NCBI RefSeq assembly: GCF_026013565.1
Contig: NZ_JAPDOB010000002.1
Coordinates: 806,001-870,000 of the forward strand
Direction of reading: 5' to 3'
DNA length: 64,000 nucleotides
From: Sphingomonas arvum
GTDB taxonomy: Bacteria > Pseudomonadota > Alphaproteobacteria > Sphingomonadales > Sphingomonadaceae
Shown: piece after piece, positions 49,856-60,303 of the stretch
Layout: each line of letters opens with the position of its first letter
How positions within the stretch are numbered: position 1 is the stretch's first letter
Position numbers and translations under genes: made by a program
The notes under the pieces: generated by a model
Told to the model about the DNA's origin: nothing
The model's database searches: none
The model's input: only the letters and a program-made list of their open reading frames with translations

Positions 49856-52800
49856 GTGACGTGCGTGTGGTCCTTTGCCATCGATCGGGGTGGCACCTTC
49901 ACCGACATCGTGGCCCGCGGCTCGGACGGGCGGGTGCGAGTACTCAAGCTGCTGTCCGAGAACCCGCGCCAATACCCGGACGCAGCGCTGGCCGGCATCG
50001 GGCAGGTGATCGCCGACGAGGGTGGACAGGTCGGTGCGGTGCGGATGGGGACGACGGTCGCGACCAACGCTCTGCTGGAGCGCAAGGGCGAGCGGACGGC
50101 CTTGGTGACGACCCGCGGCTTCGCCGATGCGTTGCGGATCGGATATCAGGCGCGACCGGAGATCTTCGCTCGGCATATCGTGCTGCCATCCATGCTGTAC
50201 GAGGCGGTGGCCGAGGTGGACGAGCGGGTCGGAACGGACGGCGCCGTGCTGGTGACGCTGGATGAAGCGGGCGCACGCGAGCGGCTGGCGGAGCTTAGGG
50301 CGGCGGGGTTCGATAGCGTTGCGGTGCTACTGATGCATGGCTGGGCGTACCCCGCGCATGAGCAGGAATTGGCGAGGATCGCACGGGAACTTGGCTTTAC
50401 GCAGGTGTCGGCGAGCCATGAGGTCGCGCCTCTGATCAAGCTCGTCAGCCGCGGGGACACCACTGTCGCGGATGCTTACCTGTCGCCGGTGCTGCGGCGC
50501 TATGTCGAACGGGTCGGGGTCGGGCTGGAGCCGGGCACCGAACTGCACTTCATGCAGTCGAACGGCGGGCTGGCGGAGGCGCGCGCGTTCCGGGGCAAGG
50601 ACGCGATCCTGTCGGGGCCCGCCGGGGGCGTGATCGGGATGGTGGCGGCCAGCGCGGCGCACGGGGCCGAGCGGCTGATCGGGTTCGACATGGGTGGGAC
50701 CTCGACCGACGTGTCGCACTATGCCGGGCAGCTGGAGTTGGCGGAAGAGAGCCTGGTCGCCGGAGTGCGAATTCGCGCGCCCATGATGCAGATCCACACG
50801 GTGGCAGCCGGCGGCGGGTCGGTGTGCCGGTTCGACGGCATGCGGTTCCGGGTCGGGCCAGAGAGCGCCGGGGCGCAGCCGGGACCTGCCTGCTACCGTA
50901 ACGGCGGGCCGCTGACGGTGACCGACTGCAACCTGCTGCTGGGGCGTATCGTGCCCGAGCTGTTTCCGGCGGTGTTCGGACCGGGTGGGGACGAGCCGCT
51001 GGACGTAGCGGCGGCGCGGATGAGGGCGGAGGAGGTCGCAGCCGGGAGCGGGTTGACGGCGGAACAGGTAGCCGAGGGGTTCCTGGCGATCGCAGTGGAC
51101 AACATGGCCGCTGCTATCCGCAAGATCTCGACCGGGCGAGGCTATGACGTCAGCCGCTACACGCTGGCCTGCTTCGGCGGGGCGGGCGGGCAGCATGCCT
51201 GTGCGGTGGCCGACCGGCTGGGCATGGAGCGTATCCTGATCCACCCGCTAGCCGGCGTGCTGTCGGCCTATGGCATCGGCCTGGCCGAGGTGAAGGCCAT
51301 CCGCGAGGCGAGCTGGCGGAGACCGCTGGAGGAGGAGTTCGGGGCCGGGCTGGCGGCGCTGGAGGCGGACGTCGCAGCGGTGCTGGCGGCGCAGGGCGTT
51401 GAGCCGGCGCGATTGCGGCTCGCACGGCGGGCGCGGTTGCGGTTGCCGGGCAGTGACACGTCGCTGGAGCTGGAGGTCGCTCCGCGCGGCGAGATGGCGG
51501 AACACTTCCACGAGCTGCACCGCCAGCGATTCGGCTATGCCGACGAGGGCGCCGGTATCGTAGTCGAGGCGCTGATCGTGGAGGGTGCCGGCGGGGCGGA
51601 GCCGCAGGAGCCGTTCGCCGCGCAGCCCGGGTCCGGGGGGCGCGCCGCCGCGCACGGTGGGTGGGACTGCTACCTGCGCGATGAGCTCGGGGCCGGCCAG
51701 CAGGTGAAAGGGCCGGCGCTGATCCTGGACGCGTCATCCACCACGGTGGTGGAGGCGGGCTGGCGCGCCGACCGATCCGAGGACGGAACCTTGGTGCTTA
51801 CCCGCTCGGTGCCGCTGGAGCGCCGCGCGGCGGCCGGCACGGCGGTCGATCCGGTTCGACTTGAGATCTTCAATAACCTGTTCCGCGCCATCGCCGAGGA
51901 GATGGGCGTGGCGTTGCAGGCGACCGCCACCTCCATCAACATCAAGGAACGGCTGGATTTTTCGTGCGCGCTGTTCGACGCTGGTGGGCAGCTGATCGCG
52001 AACGCGCCGCACATCCCGGTGCACTTGGGTTCGATGGGAGAGAGCATCCGGACAGTGATCGACACGCGTGGGCACGGCCGCGACGGGCGAGGTATCCGGC
52101 GCGGCGACGCGTATGTGCTCAACGATCCCTATCGCGGCGGCACGCACCTGCCAGACATCACGGTGATCGTGCCGGTGTTCCTTGGCCTGGGCGATGAGCC
52201 GGCCGCATTCGTGGCCGCACGAGGTCACCATGCCGACGTGGGCGGGATCGCGCCGGGGTCCATGCCGCCCGAAAGCCGCAGCATCCACGACGAAGGCGTG
52301 CTGATCGACAACCGGCTGCTGGTCGACGAGGGTCGGTTCCTGGAAGCGGAGATGCGGGCGCTGCTTGAGGCCGGCGAGTGGCCGGCACGGCGGCCGGACC
52401 GCAACATCGCCGACCTGAAGGCGCAGTTGGCGGCGTGCAGCCGGGGCGGGCGGCTGCTGGAGGCGGCCGCGGCGGAGCATGGGGTAGACGTGCTGGCGGC
52501 CTACATGGGGCATGTGCTGGCCAATGCGGAGGAGTCGGTGCGGCGGCTGCTCGACCGGCTGGAGGACGGTGCCTTCGACTATGAGATGGACAGCGGGGCG
52601 CGGGTGCGGGTGGCGATCCGGATCGACCGGGCGCGGCGAGCGGCGACGTTCGACTTCACCGGCACCAGCCCGCAGCAGCCCGACAACTTCAACGCGCCGC
52701 GGGCGATCACCCGGGCGGCGGCGCTGTACGTCGTACGAACCCTGATGGACGACGACATCCCGATGAACGACGGCTGCCTGCGGCCGATCGAGCTGGTCGT

Positions 52801-53392
52801 GCCGGCGGGCTCGATGCTCAGCCCGGCCTACCCGGCCGCGGTGGTGGCGGGGAATGTCGAGACCAGCCAGGTCGTGACCGACGCGCTGTTCGCCGCCACC
52901 GGGCGGTTGGCGCCGAGCCAGGGGACCATGAACAACTTCACATTCGGCAACGACCGGCACCAATATTACGAGACGGTCGCCGGCGGGTCGGGGGCGGGAG
53001 CGGACGGTGACGGCACGGCGGCGGTGCAGACGCACATGACCAACAGCCGGCTGACCGATCCCGAGATCCTGGAAGCGCGGCTGCCGGTGCGGCTGGAGCG
53101 GTTCGCCATCCGGCGCGGGTCGGGTGGCGCAGGGCTGCACGGAGGTGGGGACGGCGTGGAGCGCGCGATCCGCTTCCTTGAGCCGATGCGTGCCAACATT
53201 CTCGCCAACCGCCGACGGGTGCCGCCGCGCGGGCTGGCCGGCGGCGGCGATGCGCAGCCGGGGCGCAACTGGGTCGAGCGGGCGGATGGAACAGTGGAGG
53301 CGCTGGGCGCGACCGGCTCGGCCGAGATGCGGCCGGGCGACCTGTTCGTGGTTCAGACTCCGGGCGGCGGCGGATGGGGATTGAAGGAATGA
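49856..53392 (+). CDS. Fused hydantoinase A/B, 5-oxoprolinase-type
   Basis: A 1178-residue ATP-dependent hydrolase. The HyuA-like half (residues 1-660) begins [20 protein letters not shown], has [31 protein letters not shown] and [13 protein letters not shown] for nucleotide and substrate binding, and [20 protein letters not shown] with [12 protein letters not shown]. The HyuB-like half (from about 660) begins [20 protein letters not shown] and has [26 protein letters not shown] and [20 protein letters not shown]. This single-chain order matches 5-oxoprolinases, which open 5-oxoproline to glutamate with ATP. It is coupled to DUF969, DUF979 and DUF2891 genes. GTG 49865 is an alternative start. 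Confidence 0.88.
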   Translation: MTCVWSFAIDRGGTFTDIVARGSDGRVRVLKLLSENPRQYPDAALAGIGQVIADEGGQVGAVRMGTTVATNALLERKGERTALVTTRGFADALRIGYQARPEIFARHIVLPSMLYEAVAEVDERVGTDGAVLVTLDEAGARERLAELRAAGFDSVAVLLMHGWAYPAHEQELARIARELGFTQVSASHEVAPLIKLVSRGDTTVADAYLSPVLRRYVERVGVGLEPGTELHFMQSNGGLAEARAFRGKDAILSGPAGGVIGMVAASAAHGAERLIGFDMGGTSTDVSHYAGQLELAEESLVAGVRIRAPMMQIHTVAAGGGSVCRFDGMRFRVGPESAGAQPGPACYRNGGPLTVTDCNLLLGRIVPELFPAVFGPGGDEPLDVAAARMRAEEVAAGSGLTAEQVAEGFLAIAVDNMAAAIRKISTGRGYDVSRYTLACFGGAGGQHACAVADRLGMERILIHPLAGVLSAYGIGLAEVKAIREASWRRPLEEEFGAGLAALEADVAAVLAAQGVEPARLRLARRARLRLPGSDTSLELEVAPRGEMAEHFHELHRQRFGYADEGAGIVVEALIVEGAGGAEPQEPFAAQPGSGGRAAAHGGWDCYLRDELGAGQQVKGPALILDASSTTVVEAGWRADRSEDGTLVLTRSVPLERRAAAGTAVDPVRLEIFNNLFRAIAEEMGVALQATATSINIKERLDFSCALFDAGGQLIANAPHIPVHLGSMGESIRTVIDTRGHGRDGRGIRRGDAYVLNDPYRGGTHLPDITVIVPVFLGLGDEPAAFVAARGHHADVGGIAPGSMPPESRSIHDEGVLIDNRLLVDEGRFLEAEMRALLEAGEWPARRPDRNIADLKAQLAACSRGGRLLEAAAAEHGVDVLAAYMGHVLANAEESVRRLLDRLEDGAFDYEMDSGARVRVAIRIDRARRAATFDFTGTSPQQPDNFNAPRAITRAAALYVVRTLMDDDIPMNDGCLRPIELVVPAGSMLSPAYPAAVVAGNVETSQVVTDALFAATGRLAPSQGTMNNFTFGNDRHQYYETVAGGSGAGADGDGTAAVQTHMTNSRLTDPEILEARLPVRLERFAIRRGSGGAGLHGGGDGVERAIRFLEPMRANILANRRRVPPRGLAGGGDAQPGRNWVERADGTVEALGATGSAEMRPGDLFVVQTPGGGGWGLKE

Positions 53393-54060
53393 GTTACTGG
53401 CCGCTGCTTGGAATCTTGGGGGTGGTCGCCGGGTTCGCCCTGCGGTTGAACCCGATGCTGGTGGTCACGGCCGCGGCGCTCGCGACGGGCCTGCTGGCGG
53501 GCATGGACCTGCACCTGGTGATCGCGACGTTCGGCAAGGCGTTCAACGACAACCGGATCATCGCGGTGGTGTGGATCGTGCTCCCGGTAATCGGCTGCCT
53601 GGAACGGTTCGGGCTGCAGCAGCGCGCGGCGGCGGTGATCCGCGGCCTGCGCAGCGCGACCGTAGGCCGGCTGCTGCTCCTTTACCTGCTCTACCGCCAG
53701 CTGACCGCCGCCATTGGTCTGCACTCAACCGCCGGGCACCCCCAGACCGTGCGGCCGCTCGTTGCGCCGATGGCGCTCGCGGCCGCGGAGAAGCAGGTCG
53801 GCGAGCTGGACGAGGTAACGACGGAGCGGGTCAAGGCCTATGCCGCGGCAACCGACAACGTCGGTGTCTTCTTCGGCGAGGACATCTTCTTCGCCATCGG
53901 CTCCATCGTGCTGATCCAGCAGACGTTGCTGACCTACGGCTACAATCTGGCGCCGCTGCAGCTGGCGCTGTGGGCGATGCCGAGCGCGGTGCTGGCCTTC
54001 CTGGTGCACGGGTCGCGGCTGCTGCTGCTCGACCGGCGGCTGGGGAGGGCGCGGGCATGA
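53389..54060 (+). CDS. DUF969 membrane protein
   Basis: A 223-residue polytopic membrane protein: [80 protein letters not shown] and [15 protein letters not shown]. These match DUF969, which occurs with DUF979 as a two-subunit membrane pair, probably a transporter. The ATG overlaps the stop of the oxoprolinase gene, and its own stop overlaps the DUF979 start. Given the operon, uptake of 5-oxoproline or a related lactam is the best guess. Confidence 0.82.
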   Translation: MSYWPLLGILGVVAGFALRLNPMLVVTAAALATGLLAGMDLHLVIATFGKAFNDNRIIAVVWIVLPVIGCLERFGLQQRAAAVIRGLRSATVGRLLLLYLLYRQLTAAIGLHSTAGHPQTVRPLVAPMALAAAEKQVGELDEVTTERVKAYAAATDNVGVFFGEDIFFAIGSIVLIQQTLLTYGYNLAPLQLALWAMPSAVLAFLVHGSRLLLLDRRLGRARA

Positions 54061-55010
54061 TCACGCTGCCGTGGTTGTACGTGCTCGCCGGGCTGATGTT
54101 CGCCGGCTTTGCGTTGCTGAGCCTGGGCGACCGGTCCAACGGCAAGCGCTTCGGCAACGCGGCGTTCTGGGGATTGATGGCGCTGAGCCTCTTGGCGGGC
54201 AACCAGATCGGCGACTTCGGCAACGGCTTGCTGGTGCTCGCCCTCGCGGGACTGGCCGGCTTCGGGCTGCTCGGCCGCGGGCAGCCGCCGACGACCAGCG
54301 ACGACGAGCGGGAGGGCTGGTCGATCCGGCTCGGCAACCAGCTGTTCCTGCCGGCGCTGATCATCCCGGCAACAGCGCTCATGGGCACGCTGCTCTACAA
54401 CTACACGCCGTTGGGCCAGCTCGGGCTATTCGAGGCCAAGCGCGAGACGTACGTGCTGCTGGGTCTGGGGGTGCTGCTGGCGCTGCTGGTCATCTTCGCT
54501 TGGCTGCGGCCGCCCGCGCTGGCGCCGCTGCAGGAAGGGCGGCGGTTGATCGACGCGATGGGCTGGGCGGCGGTGCTGCCGCAGATGCTGGCGGCGCTCG
54601 GCGTGCTGTTCGCGGCGGCGGGCGTAGGCGACATCATAGGCGGAGTAACCCGGTCGGTGATCCCGGATGGGAGCCTGTTCCTGACCGTGGTCGTGTTCGG
54701 GCTCGGAATGGCGCTGTTCACCATGATCATGGGTAACGCCTTCGCGGCCTTTCCCGTGATGGCGGCGGCGATCGGCGTGCCCTTGCTGATCGGGCGCTAC
54801 GGCGGCGACCCGGCGGTGGTCGGGGCCGTGGGCATGCTGGCCGGCTTCTGCGGGACGCTGCTGACCCCCATGGCGGCCAACTTCAACCTGGTGCCGGCGG
54901 CGCTGCTGGAGCTCAAGGACCAACATGGGGTGATCAAGGCGCAGGTCGCGACGGCGCTGCCACTGCTGGCGCTCAATATCCTGCTGATCTACCTGCTGGC
55001 CTTCCGATGA
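54057..55010 (+). CDS. DUF979 membrane protein
   Basis: A 317-residue polytopic membrane protein with about nine helices (LPWLYVLAGLMFAGFALLSL, LGNQLFLPALIIPATALMGT, FTMIMGNAFAAFPVMAAAIG). PLLIGRYGGDPAVVGAVGML, AGFCGTLLTPMAANFNLVPA and ALLELKDQHGVIKAQ are the DUF979 signature stretches. It is coupled by ATGA to DUF969 and to the DUF2891 gene. The two DUFs together likely form a carrier for the substrate of the oxoprolinase. Confidence 0.84.
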   Translation: MITLPWLYVLAGLMFAGFALLSLGDRSNGKRFGNAAFWGLMALSLLAGNQIGDFGNGLLVLALAGLAGFGLLGRGQPPTTSDDEREGWSIRLGNQLFLPALIIPATALMGTLLYNYTPLGQLGLFEAKRETYVLLGLGVLLALLVIFAWLRPPALAPLQEGRRLIDAMGWAAVLPQMLAALGVLFAAAGVGDIIGGVTRSVIPDGSLFLTVVVFGLGMALFTMIMGNAFAAFPVMAAAIGVPLLIGRYGGDPAVVGAVGMLAGFCGTLLTPMAANFNLVPAALLELKDQHGVIKAQVATALPLLALNILLIYLLAFR

Positions 55011-55999
55011 GCAGCCTCGACTCCGCTACCGCCGCACGCTTCGCCCGCATCGCGCTGGGGCACGTGCGCCAGGAATACCCGCACAAGCTCGACCATGTCT
55101 TGCTGAATGACTCGGACGCGCGCCCTCCGCGCTCGCTGCACCCCATCTTCTTCGGCAGCTTCGACTGGCACAGCTGCGTGCACGGCTGGTGGACGCTGCT
55201 GACGGTGCGACGGCTTTTTCCGGAGCTCGCGAAGGCGGCGGGAATCACTGCGTTGGCGGACGACAGCTTCACCGCGGGCAAGGTTGCGGCTGAACTCGCC
55301 TATCTCGACCGGCCACTATCCGGCGGGTTCGAGCGGCCATATGGCTGGGCCTGGCTGCTCGCATTGCACCAAGAGGCGAGCCGGCACGAGGATCGGCCGT
55401 GGGCAGAAGCGCTTGAGCCTCTGGCCCGCGCCTTTGCCGAACGGCTGCGCTTGTATCTCACGGTGCTCACCTACCCGATCCGTACCGGCACGCACTTCAA
55501 CACCGCCTTCGCGCTGGTGCTGGCGCAGGACTGGGCGGAGCGGTTCGACCCGTCGCTGGCCGGCGCCATCACAGAGCGGGCCTGGACCTGGTTCGGCGGG
55601 GACCGCGACTGCCAGGCGTGGGAGCCGAGCGGGGACGATTTCCTGTCCGCCGCCCTGTGCGAGGCCTTGTGCATCTTGCGCACCAACCCGGACCGGTTCG
55701 GCGATTGGTTCGCCGCGTTCCTGCCGCGACTGGCCGGGGGCGAGCCGCGCACCCTGTTCGAGCCCGCGCACGTCAGCGATCGCTCCGACGGCAAGATCGC
55801 GCATCTCGATGGGCTCAACCTCAGTCGGGCCTGGTGCTGGCGTCACCTCGGGGCCGCGGTGGGAGGCGAGGCCGGGACACGGTTGCTGCAAACCGCCGAT
55901 GCTCACCAGCTTGCCGCCATGCCGCACATCAACGGTGATTATGCGGGCGAACACTGGCTCGCGACCTTCGCGCTATTGGCCAGTCTGGCGACCATATAG
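55007..55999 (+). CDS. DUF2891 protein
   Basis: A 330-residue soluble protein: ALGHVRQEYPHKLDHVLLND, PRSLHPIFFGSFDWHSCVHG, WWTLLTVRRLFPE and GEHWLATFALLASLA. The FGSFDWHSCVHGHW-like motif and alpha-toroid helical pattern (PYGWAWLLALHQEASRHEDR) mark DUF2891, a probable glycosidase-like alpha/alpha barrel or amidohydrolase accessory. It is coupled to DUF979. In the literature on annotations I recall this trio beside pyroglutamyl peptidases in other phyla, which would fit a pyroglutamate-related pathway. Confidence 0.83.
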   Translation: MSSLDSATAARFARIALGHVRQEYPHKLDHVLLNDSDARPPRSLHPIFFGSFDWHSCVHGWWTLLTVRRLFPELAKAAGITALADDSFTAGKVAAELAYLDRPLSGGFERPYGWAWLLALHQEASRHEDRPWAEALEPLARAFAERLRLYLTVLTYPIRTGTHFNTAFALVLAQDWAERFDPSLAGAITERAWTWFGGDRDCQAWEPSGDDFLSAALCEALCILRTNPDRFGDWFAAFLPRLAGGEPRTLFEPAHVSDRSDGKIAHLDGLNLSRAWCWRHLGAAVGGEAGTRLLQTADAHQLAAMPHINGDYAGEHWLATFALLASLATI

Positions 56000-56030
56000 A
56001 ACGACCGGGCACTTGCCGCGTTCTTCGGTA

Positions 56031-56285
56031 ATGCCACGATTTTACCTCCACCTGGAAAACCGCGTCGGGCTCACTCGCGATCACGACGGGCAGGAGTTTC
56101 CGGACCTTGCAGCGGCGCGAACTGCTGCGGCAGCCAACATCCGCGATATATTGGCCGAAGAGGTCAAGCACGGCCGCCTCGACATGCGTGGCCTAATCCG
56201 CATCGCCGATGCACAAGATCCGCAGCTGTCAGTCGTTCCCTTCGCGGAAGCGTTGGCCGTAACGCTTGAAGGAGAGTCCGGGTGA
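56031..56285 (+). CDS. DUF6894 small protein
   Basis: An 84-residue protein: MPRFYLHLENRVGLTRDHDG, QEFPDLAAARTAAAANIRDI, LAEEVKHGRLDMRGLIRIAD. The MPRFYLHL...DxxGxEFxDLxxAR pattern is the DUF6894 family, abundant in alphaproteobacteria, of unknown function. Its stop overlaps the GTG start of the Crp/Fnr-type regulator, so the two are coupled. Confidence 0.75.
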   Translation: MPRFYLHLENRVGLTRDHDGQEFPDLAAARTAAAANIRDILAEEVKHGRLDMRGLIRIADAQDPQLSVVPFAEALAVTLEGESG

Positions 56286-57001
56286 TCGACAAGCACCTGC
56301 TCAAGCTGCGCGCCCGCGACGTGATCAGCGCGGAGGAAGAGGCCTTCATCCGCGGCGGCGTCAGTGGCTCGGCCAAGGTCCCGCGCGACACGGTAGTCGT
56401 GCGCGCGTTCGATCCCATTCATACCTCCAATATCCTGGTCTCGGGGATCGCCTGCCGCCTCAAGGATTTGGGCAACGGACGGCGCCAGATTACCGAACTT
56501 CACGTGCCCGGCGATTTCACCGATGTGCACGGATTCTCGCTCAAGTATCTGGACCACGACATTCTGGCGCTAACGGATTGCCAGTTTGCTCTCGTCCCGC
56601 ACGCGCACCTGCAGGAGATGACCGAGCGTCATGCTCACCTCACGCGAGTCTATTGGTTCGGCACCAATCTCGATGCCGCCATCCACCGCGAGTGGGCGCT
56701 GTCGCTTGGCCGGCGCGACGCGACCGCCCGCATGGCGCACCTGTTCTGCGAATTATACGTGAGGCTGGAGCTCGTCGGACTGGTCCGCCAGGGCGCTTAC
56801 GACCTGCCCCTCACCCAGGTCGAGCTGTCCGACTGCCTGGGAATCACGCCGGTTCATACCAATCGCACCCTGCAGCAGCTGCGGTCCGAGGGGGTTGTGG
56901 AGTTCCGCAGCGGGCAGGTCATCGTCCATGATCTCGCGGCCCTCGAGGCCGTTGCCGGTTTCGACCCGCGTTATCTGTACCTGCAGCGGATGCAGCGTTA
57001 A
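56282..57001 (+). CDS. Crp/Fnr family transcription regulator
   Basis: A 239-residue regulator. A cyclic-nucleotide-binding-type beta barrel (VSGSAKVPRDTVVVRAFDPI, HTSNILVSGIACRLKDLGNG, RRQITELHVPGDFTDVHG) is followed by a long helix (MAHLFCELYVRLELVGLVRQ) and a C-terminal winged helix (LPLTQVELSDCLGITPVHTN, RTLQQLRSEGVVEFRSGQVI). No Fe-S Cys cluster of the FNR type is seen. It belongs to a group common in sphingomonads, often coupled to DUF6894 genes. The ligand is unknown. Confidence 0.85.
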   Translation: MIDKHLLKLRARDVISAEEEAFIRGGVSGSAKVPRDTVVVRAFDPIHTSNILVSGIACRLKDLGNGRRQITELHVPGDFTDVHGFSLKYLDHDILALTDCQFALVPHAHLQEMTERHAHLTRVYWFGTNLDAAIHREWALSLGRRDATARMAHLFCELYVRLELVGLVRQGAYDLPLTQVELSDCLGITPVHTNRTLQQLRSEGVVEFRSGQVIVHDLAALEAVAGFDPRYLYLQRMQR

Positions 57002-58029
57002 CGCCGCGATCCGGGTTCCGATTCGATCACCGTGGCTGCACCGCCGGTTGTCTGGGCATCGACGCCAGCGCGGGTGACGAGCACGGTGGTGCCCGGCGCC
57101 ATGACCGACTTCATCGCGGCCGCGAACGGCGCCGGAAGGCCCATGCGCTCCACCCCCTGCGTGCTGGTGATTTCGCCCGAACGGGTGCTGATCACTTCCC
57201 CGCCGTCCTGTCGGACGGCGGATACGCCGACCTGCAGCCACTCGGTTCGGCCGGGACTGCGGACCATGGTGAGCACCTGCGGGGTGAGCGCCTGGTCGCG
57301 GATGATGGCGCGGGCACGGCCAATCTCTACCCCATTCCGAAGCACGACCACCTGCTGGTCGCCGGTAGAAACGATGATCGAGACCGGGCCGGTGGGGCTG
57401 AGCGCCGGGTTCCAGCTGTAGTCCTGCGCGGAGCCGAGCGGCAGGCGGCGCGCGGCAGGGCCGCCGATGTCGCCAGGGGCAAGCACGCCGGCCGCGCGAC
57501 GGCGGACCGGGTCGGCGTGGTTGCCGGCGATCACCACCGTTCCGCCCAGGTCCGTGATGCCGAACAGCAGCCGACTGAACTCCAAAGGAAGGCGGACGCA
57601 ACCGTGGCTCGCGGGAAAGCCGGGCAGGTTGCCAGCGTGCAGCGCGACTCCCTTCCCGGTCAGCCGCTGCATATTCGGCATTGGCGCATCGTCGTAAGTA
57701 CGGCTGCGGTGGTCGCGGTGCTTTTCGAGGATTGTGAACACGCCGGTGGGGGTCTCATGCCCGGTCTTGCCCGATGACACCGTGCTGACGGCGATACGGA
57801 CGCCGTTGCGGTAGACCGTGGCACGCTGCGCATCGAGATCGACGTAAACCAGCACCGGACCGGTGCGCGCCAGATTGGGCGCCCAGACCCACTCGCCGGG
57901 TTTCAGCCGCTGAGCTTCGCGCGCAAGGGCCACCGGCGAGGAGACCTTTGCGCCGGAACCTGCGGCAGCCGGCGCAGCAAGCCCGAACAGCGCGCCGGCG
58001 ATTAAGCAGCGAACCAAATGACGAACCAT
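56998..58029 (-). CDS. L,D-transpeptidase with two YkuD-like modules
   Basis: A 343-residue exported protein. Signal peptide (VRHLVRCLIAGALFGLAAPA), then a YkuD domain: VLVYVDLDAQRATVYRNGVR, TPTGVFTILEKHRDHRSRTY, with HAGNLPGFPASHGCVRLPLE containing the catalytic His and Cys. A second, incomplete module follows: SIIVSTGDQQVVVLRNGVEI, TPQVLTMVRSPGRTEWLQVG, without a catalytic Cys. L,D-transpeptidases form 3-3 peptidoglycan links or attach proteins. The ATG 58029 is chosen for the signal peptide. It ends four bases into the convergent Crp gene. Confidence 0.85.
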   Translation of the reverse strand: MVRHLVRCLIAGALFGLAAPAAAGSGAKVSSPVALAREAQRLKPGEWVWAPNLARTGPVLVYVDLDAQRATVYRNGVRIAVSTVSSGKTGHETPTGVFTILEKHRDHRSRTYDDAPMPNMQRLTGKGVALHAGNLPGFPASHGCVRLPLEFSRLLFGITDLGGTVVIAGNHADPVRRRAAGVLAPGDIGGPAARRLPLGSAQDYSWNPALSPTGPVSIIVSTGDQQVVVLRNGVEIGRARAIIRDQALTPQVLTMVRSPGRTEWLQVGVSAVRQDGGEVISTRSGEITSTQGVERMGLPAPFAAAMKSVMAPGTTVLVTRAGVDAQTTGGAATVIESEPGSRR

Positions 58030-58160
58030 GGCGGGCACATCCCTCTTTCCCCTGAGAACCGGCGTTTCCCGTCTATTCAAACGTGCGTCCACCGCAGAGT
58101 ACCGCCGAAGGTCGGTGGTCGCAAAGCGGAACCGCAGCGCCTGCGGCGCGCTTGTGGATC

Positions 58161-59066
58161 ATGGCAACCCGTTTCAAATCCCCACTGGCTTCCGGCCACC
58201 ATTCCCAATTCCATACCGACAGCTTCCAGCGCGGGCTCGCCCGCTGGAACCACGATCGGCTCGCCCCCGGTTTCCCCGACGACGCGGCGCGCGCGCTCGA
58301 CCGTGACGTACGCATGCAGCGGCTCGAGCTCGCCTTCCTGGACGAACTGCGCACCGAAGTCCGCGATGAGGCGGCGGCGGTGCCGACCGACCCGCAGGGC
58401 TTCATCGCCTGGTTCGAGGGGCTGGAGCGGACTGGCCCCGGACAGCATGATCCGCTGTTCGACTGGCTGGAGCACGAGTCAAGCCTTGACGACCTCAAGT
58501 GGTACCTGACGCAGGAAGCGGCGGGCGAGGCCGGCTTCGATGACCTCGTCGCCATGACGCAGGTGCGCGTGCCAGATCGCGCCAAGCTGGAACTGGCGCG
58601 TAACTACTGGGACGAAATGGGTCGCGGCAACGCCAAGGGCATGCACGGGCCGATGCTGCACTATGTGGTGGGCGCGCTCGGGCTGGAGCCCCATATTGAA
58701 ACCACCGTTTGGGAGAGCCTGGCGCTGGCCAACGCCATGACCGCAATGGCCGCCAACCGCAGCTATGCCTGGCACTCGATTGGCGCGCTGGGCGTGATCG
58801 AGCTGACGGCTCCGGCCCGTTCGGGAGCGACGGCGCGCGGCATGCGGCGGCTGGGGCTGGACGCCAAGACCCGCCGGTACTTCGACCTCCATGCGGTGCT
58901 GGACGTCAAGCACAGCGAGGAGTGGAACAAGGAAGCCATTGTTCCGCTGGTCAGCGACGAGCGTGAGGGCACCCGGCGCGCCATCGCGATGGCGGAAGGC
59001 GCGCTCATCCGGCTGCGGTGCGGGGAGCGGTGCTTCGAACGCTACCGTGCGACACTATGGAAGTGA
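58161..59066 (+). CDS. Haem-oxygenase-like iron-containing redox protein
   Basis: A 301-residue helical protein: MATRFKSPLASGHHSQFHTD, WFEGLERTGPGQHDPLFDWL, HESSLDDLKWYLTQEAAGEA and KLELARNYWDEMGRGNAKGM. HxxF/E, E(AAGEAGFDD), and DEMGxG with HGPML resemble the iron-containing redox enzyme family with a haem-oxygenase fold and a possible diiron site (E..., D/E..E, H). The upstream frame to 58083 is not convincing. Possible roles include oxidation of small organic acids; the substrate is unknown. Confidence 0.72.
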   Translation: MATRFKSPLASGHHSQFHTDSFQRGLARWNHDRLAPGFPDDAARALDRDVRMQRLELAFLDELRTEVRDEAAAVPTDPQGFIAWFEGLERTGPGQHDPLFDWLEHESSLDDLKWYLTQEAAGEAGFDDLVAMTQVRVPDRAKLELARNYWDEMGRGNAKGMHGPMLHYVVGALGLEPHIETTVWESLALANAMTAMAANRSYAWHSIGALGVIELTAPARSGATARGMRRLGLDAKTRRYFDLHAVLDVKHSEEWNKEAIVPLVSDEREGTRRAIAMAEGALIRLRCGERCFERYRATLWK

Positions 59067-59165
59067 GGCCGACTACGACTGTCCCAAGGTGAAGCGAACA
59101 GTTACGCTGCTGGAACAAGCATCATGACATGCCGTTAGATCAGCTCGTTTCTGCGCAGGTGACAC

Positions 59166-60284
59166 TTGGCCGTTCATCTTAGCCCGCTTCTTGCTCACTA
59201 CCTGGTCTATATCTGCGCCGCCCTGCTCGCGCTGAGCGGAGTGAGCTTCGCGCGCGCCAGCACCGTGCCGGTGAAGACGGTGGTTGCAGCGCCGTTGTCT
59301 GCGCCCGATCCGGTGGCGGCACGGACCGGTGTCCGAAAGATCCAGCCGGAGCCGCATGCTATCGTTCTGGCGGGCGACCGGGACTTCGCCTTTCCGATGA
59401 CGGTCGCCCTGCACTCCGCATTGTATCACTTCGACCCAAGCAAGGCCGTCGACGTCTACCTGCTGTCGCAGGGGATCACTCCGGCCGACCAGGAGCGGAG
59501 TTTGCGAGCGGTCCAAGGCGTGCACCCGCGCGCCACCATCAAGTGGATCGATGTGGACGACGCGGACCTGTCCGACCTGCCAACTGGCCTGTGGCACAGC
59601 CGCGGCATGTACCTGCGACTGCTCATCCCGTCGCTGCTGACGGATCGCTACCGGCGCGTGCTGTACATGGACGGCGATATCGTGGTGAAGCGCGACTTGT
59701 CGGCGCTCTGGCGGCTCGACACCGGCAATCATGCCGTCATGGCAGTGCCGAACTTCAGCGAGCCGACGCTGGGAACGGCCATGCCGCACCTGATGGCGGC
59801 GATCGATGCGCCGCCCGACCGTGGCTACTTCAACTCCGGCGTCCTGTTCATGGACCTGCCGCGCTGGCGCGAACGCCGGATCGTGGAGCGCACGCTGGAG
59901 TTCATCCGCCGTCACAGGGAGCAGCTGGCATTCGGCGACCAGGACAGCCTCAACGCGGTGTTCGCCGGCGACTGGGGACAGCTCGATCCAGCCTACAACG
60001 TACAGCTGCTGACGCTGAACCGCTTCGGTGCGAAGGAGGGCAGCGACCCGCATGGCCTGCGCGAGCAGCTGCTGCGCGAAGCGGCCATGCTGCATTACAC
60101 GGGACCGCAGAAGCCCTGGAACTTGCGCTACGCCGGGGCGGCCAGCGACGACTTCTTGGAAGCAGCGGGGCGCAGCGGTTGGCTGCGGTCGCCGCCTGCG
60201 CTGTGGAAGGCTGAGTATACCGCCGCGCATTTCGCCGTCCGCCAGGCGGCAATGGTCAAAGGAGCGCTTCGCTCACGCGCGTAG
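59166..60284 (+). CDS. Glycosyltransferase family 8
   Basis: A 372-residue protein. After a hydrophobic N-terminal segment (LLAHYLVYICAALLALSGVS) comes a GT8 domain: HAIVLAGDRDFAFPMTVALH, WHSRGMYLRLLIPSLLTDRY and RRVLYMDGDIVVKRDLSALW with the DxD metal motif. Further on are RGYFNSGVLFMDLPRWRER, GDQDSLNAVFAGDW and HYTGPQKPWN, all GT8 hallmarks. It transfers a hexose from a nucleotide sugar. The start is uncertain: TTG 59166 has AGGTG about five bases upstream, and there is no good ATG. Confidence 0.82.
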   Translation: MAVHLSPLLAHYLVYICAALLALSGVSFARASTVPVKTVVAAPLSAPDPVAARTGVRKIQPEPHAIVLAGDRDFAFPMTVALHSALYHFDPSKAVDVYLLSQGITPADQERSLRAVQGVHPRATIKWIDVDDADLSDLPTGLWHSRGMYLRLLIPSLLTDRYRRVLYMDGDIVVKRDLSALWRLDTGNHAVMAVPNFSEPTLGTAMPHLMAAIDAPPDRGYFNSGVLFMDLPRWRERRIVERTLEFIRRHREQLAFGDQDSLNAVFAGDWGQLDPAYNVQLLTLNRFGAKEGSDPHGLREQLLREAAMLHYTGPQKPWNLRYAGAASDDFLEAAGRSGWLRSPPALWKAEYTAAHFAVRQAAMVKGALRSRA

Positions 60285-60303
60285 ACCCGCTAGGGCGCTC
60301 GGC

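Noticed and set aside
51734-53140. Long minus-strand frame inside the oxoprolinase gene
   Set aside because: Arg/His/Pro-rich antisense shadow in a very GC-rich gene. The plus frame has all family motifs.
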